Source: Delphinus delphis | Lineage: Eukaryota; Chordata; Mammalia; Artiodactyla; Delphinidae | Length of the DNA stretch: 64,000 bases | Assembly: GCF_949987515.2 (NCBI RefSeq) | Contig: NC_082696.1 | Span: forward strand, 60,272,447-60,336,446 | Direction: 5' to 3' | Shown: positions 1 through 11,999 of the stretch, in pieces | Numbering within the stretch: position 1 is the first letter of the stretch | How the letters are laid out: every line of letters begins with the position of its first letter | Notes under the pieces: generated by a model | What the model was told of the DNA's origin: nothing | What the model saw: only the letters and a program-made list of their open reading frames with translations | Databases searched by the model: none | Program-made: the position numbers and the translations under genes

Positions 1-1029
1 TTGGTCCCCTGCTTTTCCATGCGATTGATTTGATAGAGAAGCAAGGTCATTTTTCTCATTGACTGTTCCACATTCTAGATTTGACTGATTGCTTCCTTGA
101 GGTGGTTTTTAAACTTGATCCTTTGTCCCTTGTATTTCTTATTAGGTCTAGAGGCTGGATTAGATTCAGGCAAGAAGACCTTATATTGGTTCTGGGTACT
201 GATTTTGTCATATCATGACACACATAATGTCTGGGTGTTGGATTTTGGGGTTTAGGTTTTTTCTTTTTCTTTCTTACTTAGTTGTTCTCTCTCATTGGCA
301 AGGTTCAAAATTATGCTACATTTATTTCCTTTGTCCAACCAGAAAAAAAAGTCAAGATCTACATAGACAAAATGACTAGGCAGAATACCAGTGGTTCTGA
401 ATCTCTTGGACAATCTGTATTTAAAGAAAGCTTCTCCTGCTTCGTACACAAAGGAATTGACTGTACAAAGGAAAATGTATGAGATATGAACACTTAGGGA
501 TTACTGAATGTAGAATTACAAAAAGCACATCACTAATTACTATATTTAGAAGCTAAACTATTAAAAATCAGGTTGAAAATAGCTGAAATGTCATGAGTCA
601 TTTGCTAATTATTTAGCTTATGGATTTCCAATGCCATTTGCTTCTAGCCCTTTTCTTCTTCCTTAGGGAATTTTTGGTGGCATTGCTTTTTAACACCTCC
701 AGAAACTATTGTATGCTGATAACTGACCATAAATTGTACATGTGGAGAGACACGTAAGAGATTATGACTCAGGATCCATGCTGTGTTATTGACTGAGATA
801 AACCATGAGTGGATTGCACCACAGTTGAGGACTTTCAGAGCAGAAAGTAGTTAGAATTCTGCTGACTAAGTAGTATGCTATCTATTGATTGGTAAAGAAT
901 TAGAAACGTAAAGCAAGAAGGTGAATATGCCCCTTGAAGAGAGACAGCATATCACCATGCTTCTCAGGTGCTAGACGTGTTCAGTTATGGGTCCAGCCCA
1001 TGGGTTTGCAGCCATGACTGTACCAGGGC

Positions 1030-1170
1030 AGCTTTTAAACTTACTGATGCCTGGACTCTACCCCAGCACTGAGTCTGGGTCTCTGAGGGTGGGTTCCAGG
1101 CATTGGTATTTTGAAAAATCTCTTTAGGTGATTCTAATATGCAGCCAGGGCTGAAAATCTTCAATCTAGC
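1030..1170 (+). mobile_element. MER5A-like hAT remnant
   Basis: TTTTAAACTTACTGATGCCTGG ... CAGGCATTGGTATTTTGAAA ... AGGTGATTCTAATATGCAGCC keeps MER5A block order (Charlie-mobilised MITE). Confidence 0.7.
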
Positions 1171-2969
1171 CAGCAAACAAGAGGTACCATTTATAGGTCT
1201 TTCTCTGTGCAAAAGACTGCGCTGGAAATCTCTTGCACATAAGGAAAATGACGCTTGGAGAGACGTTATTCACTCACTGTTTTGCTACAAAGAGTTTCAC
1301 ACTCATTCTATCTGGATTCAGAACTATGTGTTTTGAAATATTTTTGAAAGTGACCAGAAGTATGAAATGAAATTTACATCATAACTTAGAACACAGAAGA
1401 TAATGAAACACAAGTTCAACAAATAATCTTATTGTGATGCACTTTAATATTTTTATTTTAATTAAAAAAATACTAGTCAAAACCTACTAAAATGATTTCA
1501 TGACCTGCTGTTTGAAACACTCATAAACCATGACAGTGCAGATTTCCTTTCGGTTCCAAACACATGGCAAGATCTTTTCCCCCTCAATCCTGCTCATATT
1601 TTCTCTTCTTACCTGGAAAACCATTATGTTTTTTCTCTGCGTTTTTAAAAGGCCATCAGGTTGGTTCCTGGCTGAAAAGCATTTCCCAGACTACTTCAGC
1701 TCATTGTGTCTCTTATTTCAGTGCCTATAGCTAACACGCAGAGCTCATCACACTTTTTTTTTTTACACTAAATCATGTGATATACTGTGATGCTCTGTAA
1801 TTGTCCTATATCTTAGATGGTTATGTCTCCTTGACTAAATTTAACCGCTCTGAGGGCAGTGATCATGTTGCATGCTTTTGCTTCTATACTTTTCGAGATG
1901 CCTAGCACAGAGCAGGGCAGATCACAAAAGCTAAAAGCTGTCCTGTGACCCTAGGCAAGTCAATCTCTTACATTTTATTTCTTCCTCCTTAAAGTGAAGG
2001 GGGCCATTTTAGGTTAATCCTAAAGTTTCCTCCAGGTTTTTAAGTCTATTTGTGTATAATATCTATGAACTTCTTCTATAAATACAGAAGTGAAGAATAC
2101 ATTAAACATTTTTATGAGCAACCAAAGGAAAGTTCTCACGTGGGAAGAAAAAAGGCTGAAATTATTCGGCAGTTTTGGTAGGCAAAATATAAACTCCTCT
2201 GTGCTATCTCTGAAAAGATAAAGAAGAACTTACTGGAGTTTGGAAATGGAATTGGGCCCTGGGTCATTTGGATTCTGATATGTGATTATTCATAGGCTGC
2301 ATTTCTTTTTCAAGTTGAATGAATATATGGGTAGCAAGAAATATCCACGGACTCTTTATATTATTATGAATTGATCACATAATAACACAAGGCTTAACAA
2401 TGAATGTGGGGTTGGGCGGGGGCGTGTGGAGGCAGAGGTAGCATGATTTAGGGAAAAAATGATTGAATACAATTACAGTTTAGGTATTGTTTGTTTGCAA
2501 GTGGTTTGTTAACATCACTGAGGCCCTTCCGAGTGGCTTCTGAGGTGAAAGGATGTGGCTGGCTGGGTCAGTTACTTGCATTCTTCTGAACCAGAGGCTA
2601 TAGGCAGAGTAGCCAGAGAGGTAGGTGCTGCGTGTATGTGTGTGTGTTAGGGAATGGGAGGTATGGGGAATAGACCGTCTATGGACTTTACCTGCTCATT
2701 ATTATACCAATTATACCAATCCATGGTTATAATGATTAGTTCAGAGACGGGCATAGGATCTAAGCAAGTCCAATGAGACTCATTCCTTGGCCTGCTTTCT
2801 TGTTAATGGGACCATTTGCTAAGGAGGTGGGACGAGGGGGAAAACCTGGGGCTATAGGTCTAGGCCCTGATTAGAGAAAATAAAGCCAGTGTAATGAAAA
2901 CACAACCACGATTTGAAGAGAAACAGAGTCCTAACACTCTTTGAACACCTGGAGAAAAGCAAGGATTTT

Positions 2970-3160
2970 TTTTTTTTTACCTTTTTTTTTAAAAGCAACA
3001 TTTTATTTATTTATTTTAATATCTTTATTGGAATATAATTGCTTTACAATATTGTGTTAGTTTCTGTTGTACAACAAAGTGAATCAGCTATAAGTATACA
3101 TATATCCTCATATCCCCTCCCTCTTGAGCCTCCCTTCCATCCTCCCTATCCCACCCCTTT
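2970..3160 (-). mobile_element. L1 3' end, truncated
   Basis: AATATCTTTATTGGAATATAA ... CAACAAAGTGAATCAGC ... CCCACCCC is the L1 terminal sequence in complement. Flanks share (A)TCAAGGATTTT / GCAAGGATTTT at about 2958-2969 and 3165-3176. Confidence 0.85.
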
Positions 3161-4664
3161 AGAAAATCAAGGATTTTAAAAAGCATTGTTTTTTTCTGCC
3201 AGTTCTACTCTTGGGATTTATAAGCATATGAGTCAATACATTTCAACCTCCTTTGCTGTAGGCTTTCAAAAGTCAGTTTGAGTTGGGTACCTATTACATC
3301 CAACTATCCTGACTATACAGGAGTTTATCATGAAACCAGTATAGCTTCACTGTTGCTCACTGCTAACCTCCTCTCTCATCTTGTCCTTTGGTTAAACAGG
3401 GCCATGTCTCCTGCTTTTATAGAGCCCAACATTCGTTTCCTCTCCACCTGGTAAGAAAGGTTTCTCCAACCTTCTGCGCATGGTCTTCCAGGTGTCTTCC
3501 TCCACAAGTTAACATGTGCTTGTTTCACAACAGCAAGTGGCAGGAGAGGAAAAAAATGAGGTCCAGTCTTAGGCAAGTGATGCGACTGCCTTTGTGTCTA
3601 TTACAAAATACCTCTCCCTCAGAGTCCCCACCCGCCCAGCACCCCCATTCTTTGGAGCCCAGGCTGGATTTTAATCTTCAATTGCCTGTCCACCTCCACC
3701 TCAGCCAGAGGACGCTGGGCAGGGTACAAATGACACAAAGACTGTGCTGAGGTCCTACAGTACTAAGAAGAAGCAAGAGCTGGAGTCAAGAGGTAGAAAA
3801 ACAAGCCCACACCCACACCCACTGTTACTGTGGTCACTTCCTAGGGTGTTGATAGCTGCTGATGCTGCGTCTCTGGGCATCGCCACACTGGGCATATCCC
3901 GCTGTGCAGTGATCACAAATGTTGATGATAGCTGGAAAAACAGTATCACTTGTCACTTGAAAGCAGTATTTCCCAGTATCATTTAGATCTTAAGTTTGAT
4001 ATCTTTTCTTAAGGGGCTTCCTGAATTCAGTTTGGTGATCTTTACAGCCAGTCTTTGCTGATGCAATAGTTCAAGACATCCAGTTGGAGGCCACCTGGCC
4101 ATTGGCCATTGGAAGAGAACAGAGCACATGGTAAATCAGGGCATTTGGTAAGTCTCCCCTGACACACCAGTGACACCCTCAGGGGTCAGTCTAGGGACCC
4201 CAGCTGGTCTTTAGTTTTTTCGGTCTCCTGCACTCCTCGTGGTGGTGGGGGACTCTCAACACTGTTGGAGACAGGAAGAAAAAGCAGGAAACATGGGAGG
4301 AAACGCAATTCCACTGGGCAGTCTCCAGCAGCGCGCACGGGCTTCGGGGGCGTAGGTGTGGGCGGTGCCTCTGTGGAGGCGGGAAGACAAGCCCCTAAGG
4401 GGGATGGGGCGATTAGGAGAAGGGGCGAAGTTCCAACACCGTCGTGGGCGCAAACCAACGGCGAGGGCGGCCCGCCGGTGCCGGGTCCCAGCACTTGCCC
4501 TGTTTTGGCCCAGGCGGAGGGCTGGGGCAGACCGGGTTCTGGCCCCTGGAATCTCTCCGTGTCTGCAGGCTCCCTCACTATTTTCTTGCTTCCTACACCC
4601 TCGCCGCCCGTCCTAAAACGCGGCGCCTTTAAGAGGGAGCTCGGTTACCCTGGGGGCGGGAACC

Positions 4665-4924
4665 CCTCGGCAGATTGCGAGGCGGCGGCGCTCGGCCGCG
4701 ATGCTTCTCACTTTCTGCTCCAGCTGCCGTCGCCGCCGCCGCCGCCTGGATCGCCACCGCCATCCCCGCCTCCTCTTCCTCCTCCTCCTCCTCCTCTGCC
4801 TCGAAGCGTCGTTTTCTGCAGCAGAGGAGAGAAGTGCTATGTCAGGAAAGTTCCGGGAGGGACTGGCTGGGGCCATGCTCCCCGGGCTCTCCCGCAGGCG
4901 CCCGCGCGCAGCCCTTTGTATGAG
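4665..4924 (+). other. GPR63: Putative GPR63 non-coding exon 1 with splice donor
   Basis: The sequence TATGAG|GTGAGA gives a near-consensus donor with GT at 4925-4926, in the core of the CpG island. The 5' edge is not visible; I place it loosely just downstream of the GC box. The exon would contain a (CCG)n run at about 4729-4747 and a (CCT)n run at about 4767-4800. Direct splicing to 52095 is the simplest model, but extra 5'-UTR exons within the intron cannot be excluded from sequence alone. Confidence 0.5.
4701..4924 (+). other. Upstream open reading frame in putative exon 1
   Basis: An ATG at 4701 (G at -3, C at +4, moderate context) opens a frame to the splice donor; codon 75 would be split by the intron. 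Spliced to 52095 it continues 31 codons and stops at 52189-52191, giving about 106 residues in a frame different from GPR63. The start has a run of arginines (residues 10-15), then LLFLLLLLLCLEASFSA, which looks like a signal peptide or membrane anchor. Much of this comes from the (CCG)n and (CCT)n repeats, so it may be coincidental. Further in-frame ATGs lie at 4839, 4875 and 4920. If translated it would probably reduce initiation at the receptor ATG. Confidence 0.35.
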
Positions 4925-5299
4925 GTGAGACTTGGGGTCCCTGGCCCCAGGGACAGGTAGCCGCCCGCGGGGAGCGCTTTGATTCGTCGCGGTGGGAAGG
5001 GTGTGCGGTTGGGCGGAGTGTGCGGCGGGGGACGAGGCTGGTGAGACCGAAGTTGTGCCGGAGAAGCTCCGGGTTTTCGGGAAGGTTTTTGCAGCTGGAC
5101 TAGAGGGATTTCGGCAGCCAGCGCCACACGGTGGGGCCCGGCCGGGACTCGGTGTCCCCGGGTCCCGCCTCGCCTCGCCTCCCGACGCCCCCTGCCCCGT
5201 CCCCTGCCCGCCCGAGCGGTGAGGCCTTCGAAGAAACCGCTCCGCTGCTGGCCGGACCCCGGTGCCGCGTTTCTCTCTGCCGGGCTCTCCCGTCGAGAT

Positions 5300-8200
5300 G
5301 CTAAGCGCTGGGAGTGAGAGGCAGGGGATGGAATCCTCCTGAACTTTTACACTGTGGGCTCCTCACTCTTCAGGGGTGAAATTCACCTCGTTTGCCCAAG
5401 TCCGAGGGCTCCTTCGAGCTCCACCAGTTCTGAGAGGTTGCCTTTTACTTGCGGGTGAGCTTTCCGAGCTGTGGCTCTTTCAGCCTTGGTCGGTTTTCAG
5501 CGTTGCACTGATTTTCGTCCGCCCTCCTCCTCCCCTTTTGGGAAACATTTTTTTTTTTTTAAGAAAAAAAATATCTTGGAGGATTCGGATGCTAAAACAA
5601 ACAAACCAACCACCACTACAACAAAACCCAACAATGCTTTTTTGTGAAATTTACCCCCCGGGGCTGACCTAAGTATTCCAAGCGATCGTTTAGTCCCCAT
5701 GAAATATTTAGTGTTGGTCTTAACACTTAATGAAAGGCAAAGATCACTGCAGTAGGATGTAGGGTTTTTTTTTTCTTCTTCTTTCAGTGAGGTGAGATGA
5801 GGTTTCAGTCATGTTTTTTAAAAATTTCAATCATGTTTTTTAAAGATTTTTCTCTTTGTTTATTGGTTTTCATTATAGCTTAGATTAAGAAGGCTCCCAT
5901 TAATTTTAGGAGTAATATTTCTAGAATCATAAATAAAACCTGATGTTTCTTGCGTAATCCGACATTGCTTCAGACAGTTTTACTCCTGGATGAGGTGTGT
6001 AGTAGGTGTAATTATTTGATGAAACCTAATATATAAGTACATTTATTGCCCAAGTGGCTAAGTTTTCTTTTTTCATATATCCTGTGGGTGAAGGAAGCCC
6101 ATTTTCTCACACCCCCAGGTCTCTACCACAAATGTCTGTTCTTGTTTCTGTCTTCGTCACTCACATCGTATACATCTGATGACAGGGACAAATCAGAGGT
6201 GCTGATGGCAAGTCCCTATATTTTGTGAAGTGTTGCATAGCCAGAATTGTAGTGATGTAATTGATTATACCGTCCAGATTATTTTGAAAAATAAAAATAG
6301 AATGTGGGAGCTTGTTTAAAGAAAAGAGTGTCATGAAGTATTTAAATTCTCAAGTATATGCTTTACATATAATTTGTGTGTAGAAAGATATATTACCAAA
6401 ATAGACGGGGAATACTGTAAGAGACAACTTATGTGCAGTGGGGAAGTTTTGAAAGAAAATCATTCCAGAATAAACATTAATATAATAACATTTTGTTTGG
6501 GATATAGGTTTTCATCTCTGAGCATGGTTTTGTCACTCTGTTGTCAAATATACCAGAATTGAAACTTTAAAAAAAGCACTCTCCATCTCAAGCATTTTCT
6601 GAAAATTTGTAGCAAACTGAGCATTTTTGGAAAAAAATTTGGTTAGAAAAAGTCGCATACTTAAAGCCCTAACTGCAGTTACTATTTTATCTTAAGTTTG
6701 CTGGACTCTAGGCCAGAAAGTACCGCATTCAGTAGGAATTTGGGGTTCTAAGGTGGATGTGACTTATTTCCTAGAACTGTGTGGGTTAATATGAGTACCT
6801 TGAGATTTGGTATGTGACTTATTTGATTGAGATGATAGTTTTGTGAATAATCCTTTTTGAAACTAAAGATATATATTCATATGTATATCACATATCACAT
6901 ATATATATATCACAAAATCCATATCTATTTATAGATATGGGTATACATATATTTATGTATCTCTATATATCTATAGAAGGGAAAACTGTTCAGGGACTCA
7001 ATAATACTCCTTCACTAAGAAGAGCATGTCTGAAAGATCAAAAGCTAAAAACATTTCTTGCTACGACTTGTCATTTCTTCAGCAATTTCATCACTATCAG
7101 TTAAGTTAAAAAAAATACTGTATTTTCCAGCATGTTCTTGTTCTCACACAAGGCTTGGACCAGGGAGCCGTATGCCAATGATCCTAACCGCATATTTTTT
7201 AAATGAACTGAAATATCACACCAATGGATGATTGAATCAGGCATTTAAGCTTCTGCAATTTAACTCCAGTAGAAGAATCCCTGGTAAAATTTAGCTTGTT
7301 AATATAGTGTTTTCTGCTTTTAACACTTCAATAATTACTTCAGGGCATTCCCCATAGGTCTGGGTCTTAGAGAGTAGACATCAAAGGCATGGGAGGCAAA
7401 CCTTGGGTAAGTTTTGGTACTCCAATTTGTGAAATGATGTCTTGAGTATTTGATTTGAGAGAGATACTCATTTATACTTGGGAAAATAATACCTATGATA
7501 CAGTGCTCCAGTCTATAGGCAAAGCTTTGGAATATTTATCATGTTCCACAGCTGAAGCTGCTTCATTTTAGCATATGTATGAAAGTTAGAAATGAAATGA
7601 TTTTTTAGACTTTTTTTTCATTTGCTAGACATTTACCAGGAATGTGTTTATATTTGCTACAAATGCCCTTTACTTTATTGCATATGGCAATTTTTTCCTT
7701 TTCCTTTTCCTTTTTTTTGCTACTATGGTGTGTATATTTAGGGTGAGTTCTTAGTGTTTACTTGAAACAGACAGTACCATGTTTCACAGAGTTTATGTTG
7801 TGTGTCTTCAGCTTAAAAAAATAACATTTGAAATGTTTGACTATGAACATGAGATCACAGACTTTCAGAACTGATGGGATCTTGGTCAATTATAGTTTCA
7901 GTTTCCTGGGAATTTTCTGTTTAAGGTCAGATGTGGCCCTGATTTGAACTGGATGATGCACAAATAAGTACTTTTGCAACCACAAAACATGGAGAACATT
8001 CCAAATAATTTGCAGTGTGGGCATGCTTTAGTGTTTAGTTGGCTTGAGGCAGTGTGCCATGCTTGTAAAAAATGGTTTTTGAAGCTGACAGCAAGCTGTT
8101 TCACTCTTTGAGTTTGACACATAGGATGAAGTGCCTTTTAGCCTCTGTGCCAGTAAATATGGACAGGATTGGAAAAAGTAATTTGTTCACATTTCTGTAT

Positions 8201-9147
8201 GTCAGAAGATTCAGAAAACTCAAGCATGAAACTAGCTTAATATACTGGAAAACTCATTCATATTCATTAAAAATGTAATGAAGAGTTGAGAATGTTGGAT
8301 TTTAACACAGCTTTCAGGTCATGGGCAAAAGAGTGTATATTTGCAGTTAGTAGGGTAATCTAGTGGTCATCTCTTGAAATTAATAATAACACTATTATTA
8401 ATAGTATTTCCTTTGAGTGATAATCCTCCCAGGCCCAACTTTGATTAAAAAAACATCCCCAGCCAGACACTGTACCAATCACCTAGCAAATATGTTAATT
8501 GATTCTTAAATAATTTTAAGTTGAAACCCTTATGCGTCATTGTAGTCATAAGCTTTATGTACCTTTGGGGGTTTTGACCAAAGTTTCTTGGTTAACTTCT
8601 TTTCTATCAATTGATGAAGCCCAATCTATATCACTAAAGCGTTTAAAAATATTTTAGGCACATTTTTTTATGTCAAAATTTCTAAGGATTTGCCTTGGGA
8701 AGGGAGTACAGAAGGGACATGATTCTTTATTGCAGCTCTTACCTTCCAAAGGAAGGTGCCTTCATCTCTTCCTGTCTTTTTTTTAAACAAAAACAAATGC
8801 ATAGGTAATTTTAGAGAAAGAACATTTGCAGGCATTTGAAGGTGCTTGAAGTTTCAATCAAAATAAGGGTTTCAGCTCAAAGTTACCTAAGAATCAGTGA
8901 ACGTTTGTGCCAGGTGTTGGTTACAGTTTTTGGTTGAGGGTGTCTGCTGCTGATCCAAGTTGATCCTGGGAAGATACAGATTCAAAGGGAGTTGGAATGG
9001 AAAGGGGCTAATTCCAGGCATAGCATCTATTGCCTTCCAGAGGGAAAAATGTTTGCCTAAGTGTGTACTTATATAAAATACACTTTTTATCATTGTAGCT
9101 TATTTTTTCCGTTTCCTCCATGCTATATATGAAGTGTATAGTGTCTT
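5300..9147. other. Intron stretch without recognised elements
   Basis: Mostly AT-rich unique sequence following the CpG island, with an AT-rich TATATC/ATATAT microsatellite at about 6866-6976. I see no gene, conserved exon or clear transposon; short poly-T runs occur at 5548 and 5766. Confidence 0.5.
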
Positions 9148-9160
9148 CCTGCTCCATTTT

Positions 9161-9366
9161 TTTTTTTTTTTTTTGCTGTACGCGGGCCTCTCACTGTTGT
9201 GGCCTCTCCCGTTGCGGAGCACAGGCTCCGGACGCGCAGGCTCAGCGGCCATGGCTCACGGGCCCAGCCGCTCCGCGGCATGTGGGATCTTCCCGGACCG
9301 GGGCACGAACCCGTGTCCCCTGCATCGGCAGGTGGACTCTCAACGACTGCGCCACCAGGGAAGCCC
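9161..9366 (-). mobile_element. CHR SINE, full length
   Basis: It has a poly-T start, GTACGCGGGCC tail complement and ends in CAGGGAAGCCC. The duplication CCTGCTCCATTTT occurs at 9148-9160 and 9367-9379. It forms an inverted pair with the + copy at 9750. Confidence 0.95.
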
Positions 9367-9749
9367 CCTGCTCCATTTTTGATTAACCTTGCACTTCTAA
9401 AGTTTCACACTGTTCAGCACTAGCAGAAAGTCTGTTCTTTAAGCCTTTGAGCTTGTTCCCAGCAGTACTTTTCAAATGTGTTCCTCTTATTTTGAATTAT
9501 TGAGTTCTTTAATGATACGTTATGAGTTTTGAATTTAAGATTCCTCCACCTTCCTTATTAGGCCTTGGTTGAATTTGTTCCTACTTAAAGGTGCAGTGAT
9601 GTTGGTCACTTCTCATTTTTGTGCCTATATTTCATGTACAGTTGCTATTGTGAGGTTTCAAATCTTTATTCTTTATTCATACGCATGGAAAATTTAGAAA
9701 ATCCAGACAAGCTAAAAAACAAAAAAAAAAAAAAAAAAAGGAAAAGGAG

Positions 9750-9954
9750 GGCTTCCCTGGTGGCGCAGTGGTTGAGAGGCCACCTGCCGATGCAGGGGAC
9801 AAGGGTTCATGCCCCGGTCCAGGAGGATCCCACATGCCACGGAGCGGCTGGGCCCGTGAGCCATGGCCGCTGAGCCTGCATGTCCGGAGCCTGTGCTCTG
9901 CAACGGGAGAGGCCACAACAGTGAGAGGCCCGCGTACCGCAAAAAAAAAAAAAA
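9750..9954 (+). mobile_element. CHR SINE, full length
   Basis: It runs from GGCTTCCCTGGTGGCGCAG to GCGTACCGC plus poly-A, with target duplication GAAAAGGAG at 9741-9749 and 9955-9963. A poly-A run just upstream (9720-9739) may be an older L1/SINE tail. Confidence 0.95.
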
Positions 9955-9963
9955 GAAAAGGAG

Positions 9964-11210
9964 AGTTATGCCTATTAACATTTTGATATATATTTTTATA
10001 TACATATAGAAAAATACTATAATATTTCATTTTCTAAAAATGATACTTTACTTACTATATGTTTTTCTTTTAAATTTTCATACAAAGGTGAACCACATTC
10101 CATATCATAGAGTGATCTTCTGTAACATATTTTGAATACTAAATAGTATTTTGTTCTGTGGATGTATCATATTTCATTGGGGAGATGCCATAATATCAGA
10201 CAGGTTTTCTTTTTTTTAAATTGCTACTATATAGCAGTAAATATCTTAAAGGTCAGCTTTTGTACATATCTGTGGTTATTTCCTTTGAGTAAAACCGTGG
10301 AAGTAGAAATTTGGGGTAGGGATAAAAGGCAGTGATGTTTTTTATTGACCTCAAGGCATTTTATTAGTCCCAATATAAATCTGTAGATTTAATCATAGCT
10401 TTCCTTGGTTACCGTCTGCAGGTTTTTTTGGTCAGTGTAATATGAAAGACTCAAGTCAGATAGCATTTGAGCCCTGACCTGAGTGACTAGGGCTTTATCC
10501 AAATGAAATAACCCTAGATATTTACAAAGACTTATCTATAAGCTCCGGCCTCAACACCAGAACATCCATTAGTGCCCAGTTATAGCTGTAAATGCTGTTA
10601 CCACCTAAACAGGAATAGCAGTTCATAGTGTGCTCTGAGAGTTCTCTCTTTTTCACTTTCGGTCTCCTTACTGTATTACCATCTGAGCTCCTGGCCACAT
10701 TTACTGATACATACATAATTGCTGTATGGTAGAGTAAATAAATACTGTTTCCTTATGTATAGTCATCTCTAAGATTTAAAGATTCTATTTTCTGCCCTTT
10801 GCTGCCAACATCTAGACTCTTAATGTCTTCTGTGTGTTTATCTCTGTATCTCTATATCTATATTTTATATATTTATCTCTATCTTTCTCACTCTCTGTCG
10901 ATAATACAAAACTTCATCATAGCCAGAAATTACGTTTTAAAATCAGATAAGTATCCCTCTGGCTACCACACAAACATAGTCACTCCCGGGAACAAATCTA
11001 GGGGTATAAAATGGGCAAACACCAGGAAAAGGACATGTGTGAAAACTTATGGATTGATAGTTTAATGTAGAGACAAATTTTCTCCTTCATTTTTATGACT
11101 GACATTGTCTTTAGCTGTCAGACATGACCCTAATGACTGGAGAATGGCATTTGTATTTTCATGTACATTTTTCATCTTTAGAATTTGATGCTGGCTGTAA
11201 AAAGGAAACA
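9964..11210. other. Intron stretch, old LINE-like traces
   Basis: About 9990-10330 resembles the 3' part of an old LINE (CATATTTTGAATACTAAATAG, ATATCTGTGGTTATTTCCTTTG). The rest is AT-rich unique sequence with no gene. Confidence 0.4.
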
Positions 11211-11212
11211 GA

Positions 11213-11415
11213 GGGCTTCCCTGGTGGCACAGTGGTTGAGAGTCCGCCTGCCGATGCAGGGGACATGGGTTCGTGCCCCGGTCCAGGAGGATCCCACATG
11301 CCGCGGAGCAGCTGGGCCCGTGAGCCATGGCCACTGAGCCTGCGCCTCCGGAGCCTGTGCTCCGCAACGGGAGAGGCCACAACAGTGAGAGGCCTGTGTA
11401 CCGCAAAAAAAAAAA
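11213..11415 (+). mobile_element. CHR SINE, full length
   Basis: Complete head and tail with poly-A to 11415. Flanks are short and imperfect (GGAAACA / AGAAACA). It forms an inverted pair with the copy at 11773-11981. Confidence 0.93.
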
Positions 11416-11772
11416 GAAACATAAAGTAAGCGTGCACACACACACAAACACAAACATATTTTCTGGGCCAGCTATTCTTTTTTCAGACAGTGTCTTCTCC
11501 ACTGTGTGGAGACCATGTCCTTTCCTCCTTTCTCTAAGTCAGGCTGAGCTTCTCTGTGCCCTAGTACGTGGTGTTTTCCTGTTCTAGCACTTCAGAATGA
11601 ATTTTTTGTTTAGATGAGTATAATGTCCCTCTTTAATATCTCAAACAACAGGAATCATATCTTTGTATTTTGGCATGGAATTTAACAGGCATATAAGGAT
11701 TGAAAAGGTACATTTTTTCATGAGATTGTCTGGATGTTCATTGTTTACATGGAGAGGTTTAGAAAATGCTTT

Positions 11773-11981
11773 TTTTTTTTTTTTTTTTTGCGGTACACGG
11801 GCCTCTCACTGTTGTGGCCTCTCCCGTTGCGGAGCACAGGCTCCGGACGCGCAGGCTCAGCGGCCATGGCTCACGGGCCCAGCCGCTCCACGGCATGTGG
11901 GATCTTCCCGGACCGGGGCACGAACCCGTGTCCCCTGCATCGGCAGGCAGACTCTCAACCACTGCGCCACCAGGGAAGCCC
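11773..11981 (-). mobile_element. CHR SINE, full length
   Basis: Poly-T head followed by GCGGTACACGGGCC and a complete body. Target duplication TAGAAAATGCTTTT at about 11760-11773 and 11982-11995. Sharp duplication and little divergence suggest a young insertion. Confidence 0.95.
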
Positions 11982-11999
11982 TAGAAAATGCTTTTGAAA

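Larger units (their letters stand above)
1..4250. other. Upstream intergenic DNA
   Basis: No gene seen. It is AT-rich unique sequence with an MER5A-like remnant (1030-1170), L2 trace (1825-1930), a weak MIR-like stretch near 1940-2040, a short TG run (2634-2648) and an L1 3' end (2970-3160). Two inverted CCAAT motifs (ATTGG at 4101 and 4108) lie about 550 bases before exon 1. Reading frames here are short and unrecognised. Confidence 0.6.
4290..5300 (+). promoter_or_regulatory. CpG island, putative GPR63 promoter
   Basis: About 1 kb is strikingly rich in G+C and CpG compared with the AT-rich surroundings. It contains a GC box (GGGGGCGGG about 4652-4660), a CTTTAAG element at about 4626 and no classical TATA box, as expected for a housekeeping or neural CpG promoter. 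It lies 47 kb upstream of the GPR63 coding exon on the same strand. From memory, the human gene spans about 43 kb from first exon to end, which suits this distance. No other gene in the window could own it. Assignment to GPR63 is an inference; a CAGE or RNA-seq track would settle it. Confidence 0.75.

Noticed and set aside
4265..4960. 231-codon open frame across the CpG island
   Set aside because: Frames stay open by chance in GC-rich DNA because stop codons are AT-rich; several overlapping frames on both strands are also open, the product is low-complexity Pro/Gly/Arg, and no domain is seen.
11231..11265. tRNA-like A and B box sequences in SINE heads
   Set aside because: They are relics of the tRNA-derived SINE promoter, not tRNA genes; no cloverleaf with a proper acceptor stem is present.
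11062..11502. 146-codon and similar frames overlapping SINE copies (also 9677-10030, 27347-27808, 29282-29689, 55246-55620, 60885-61478)
   Set aside because: These translate the CHR SINE body plus flanking DNA; the same peptides recur at every copy in several frames.
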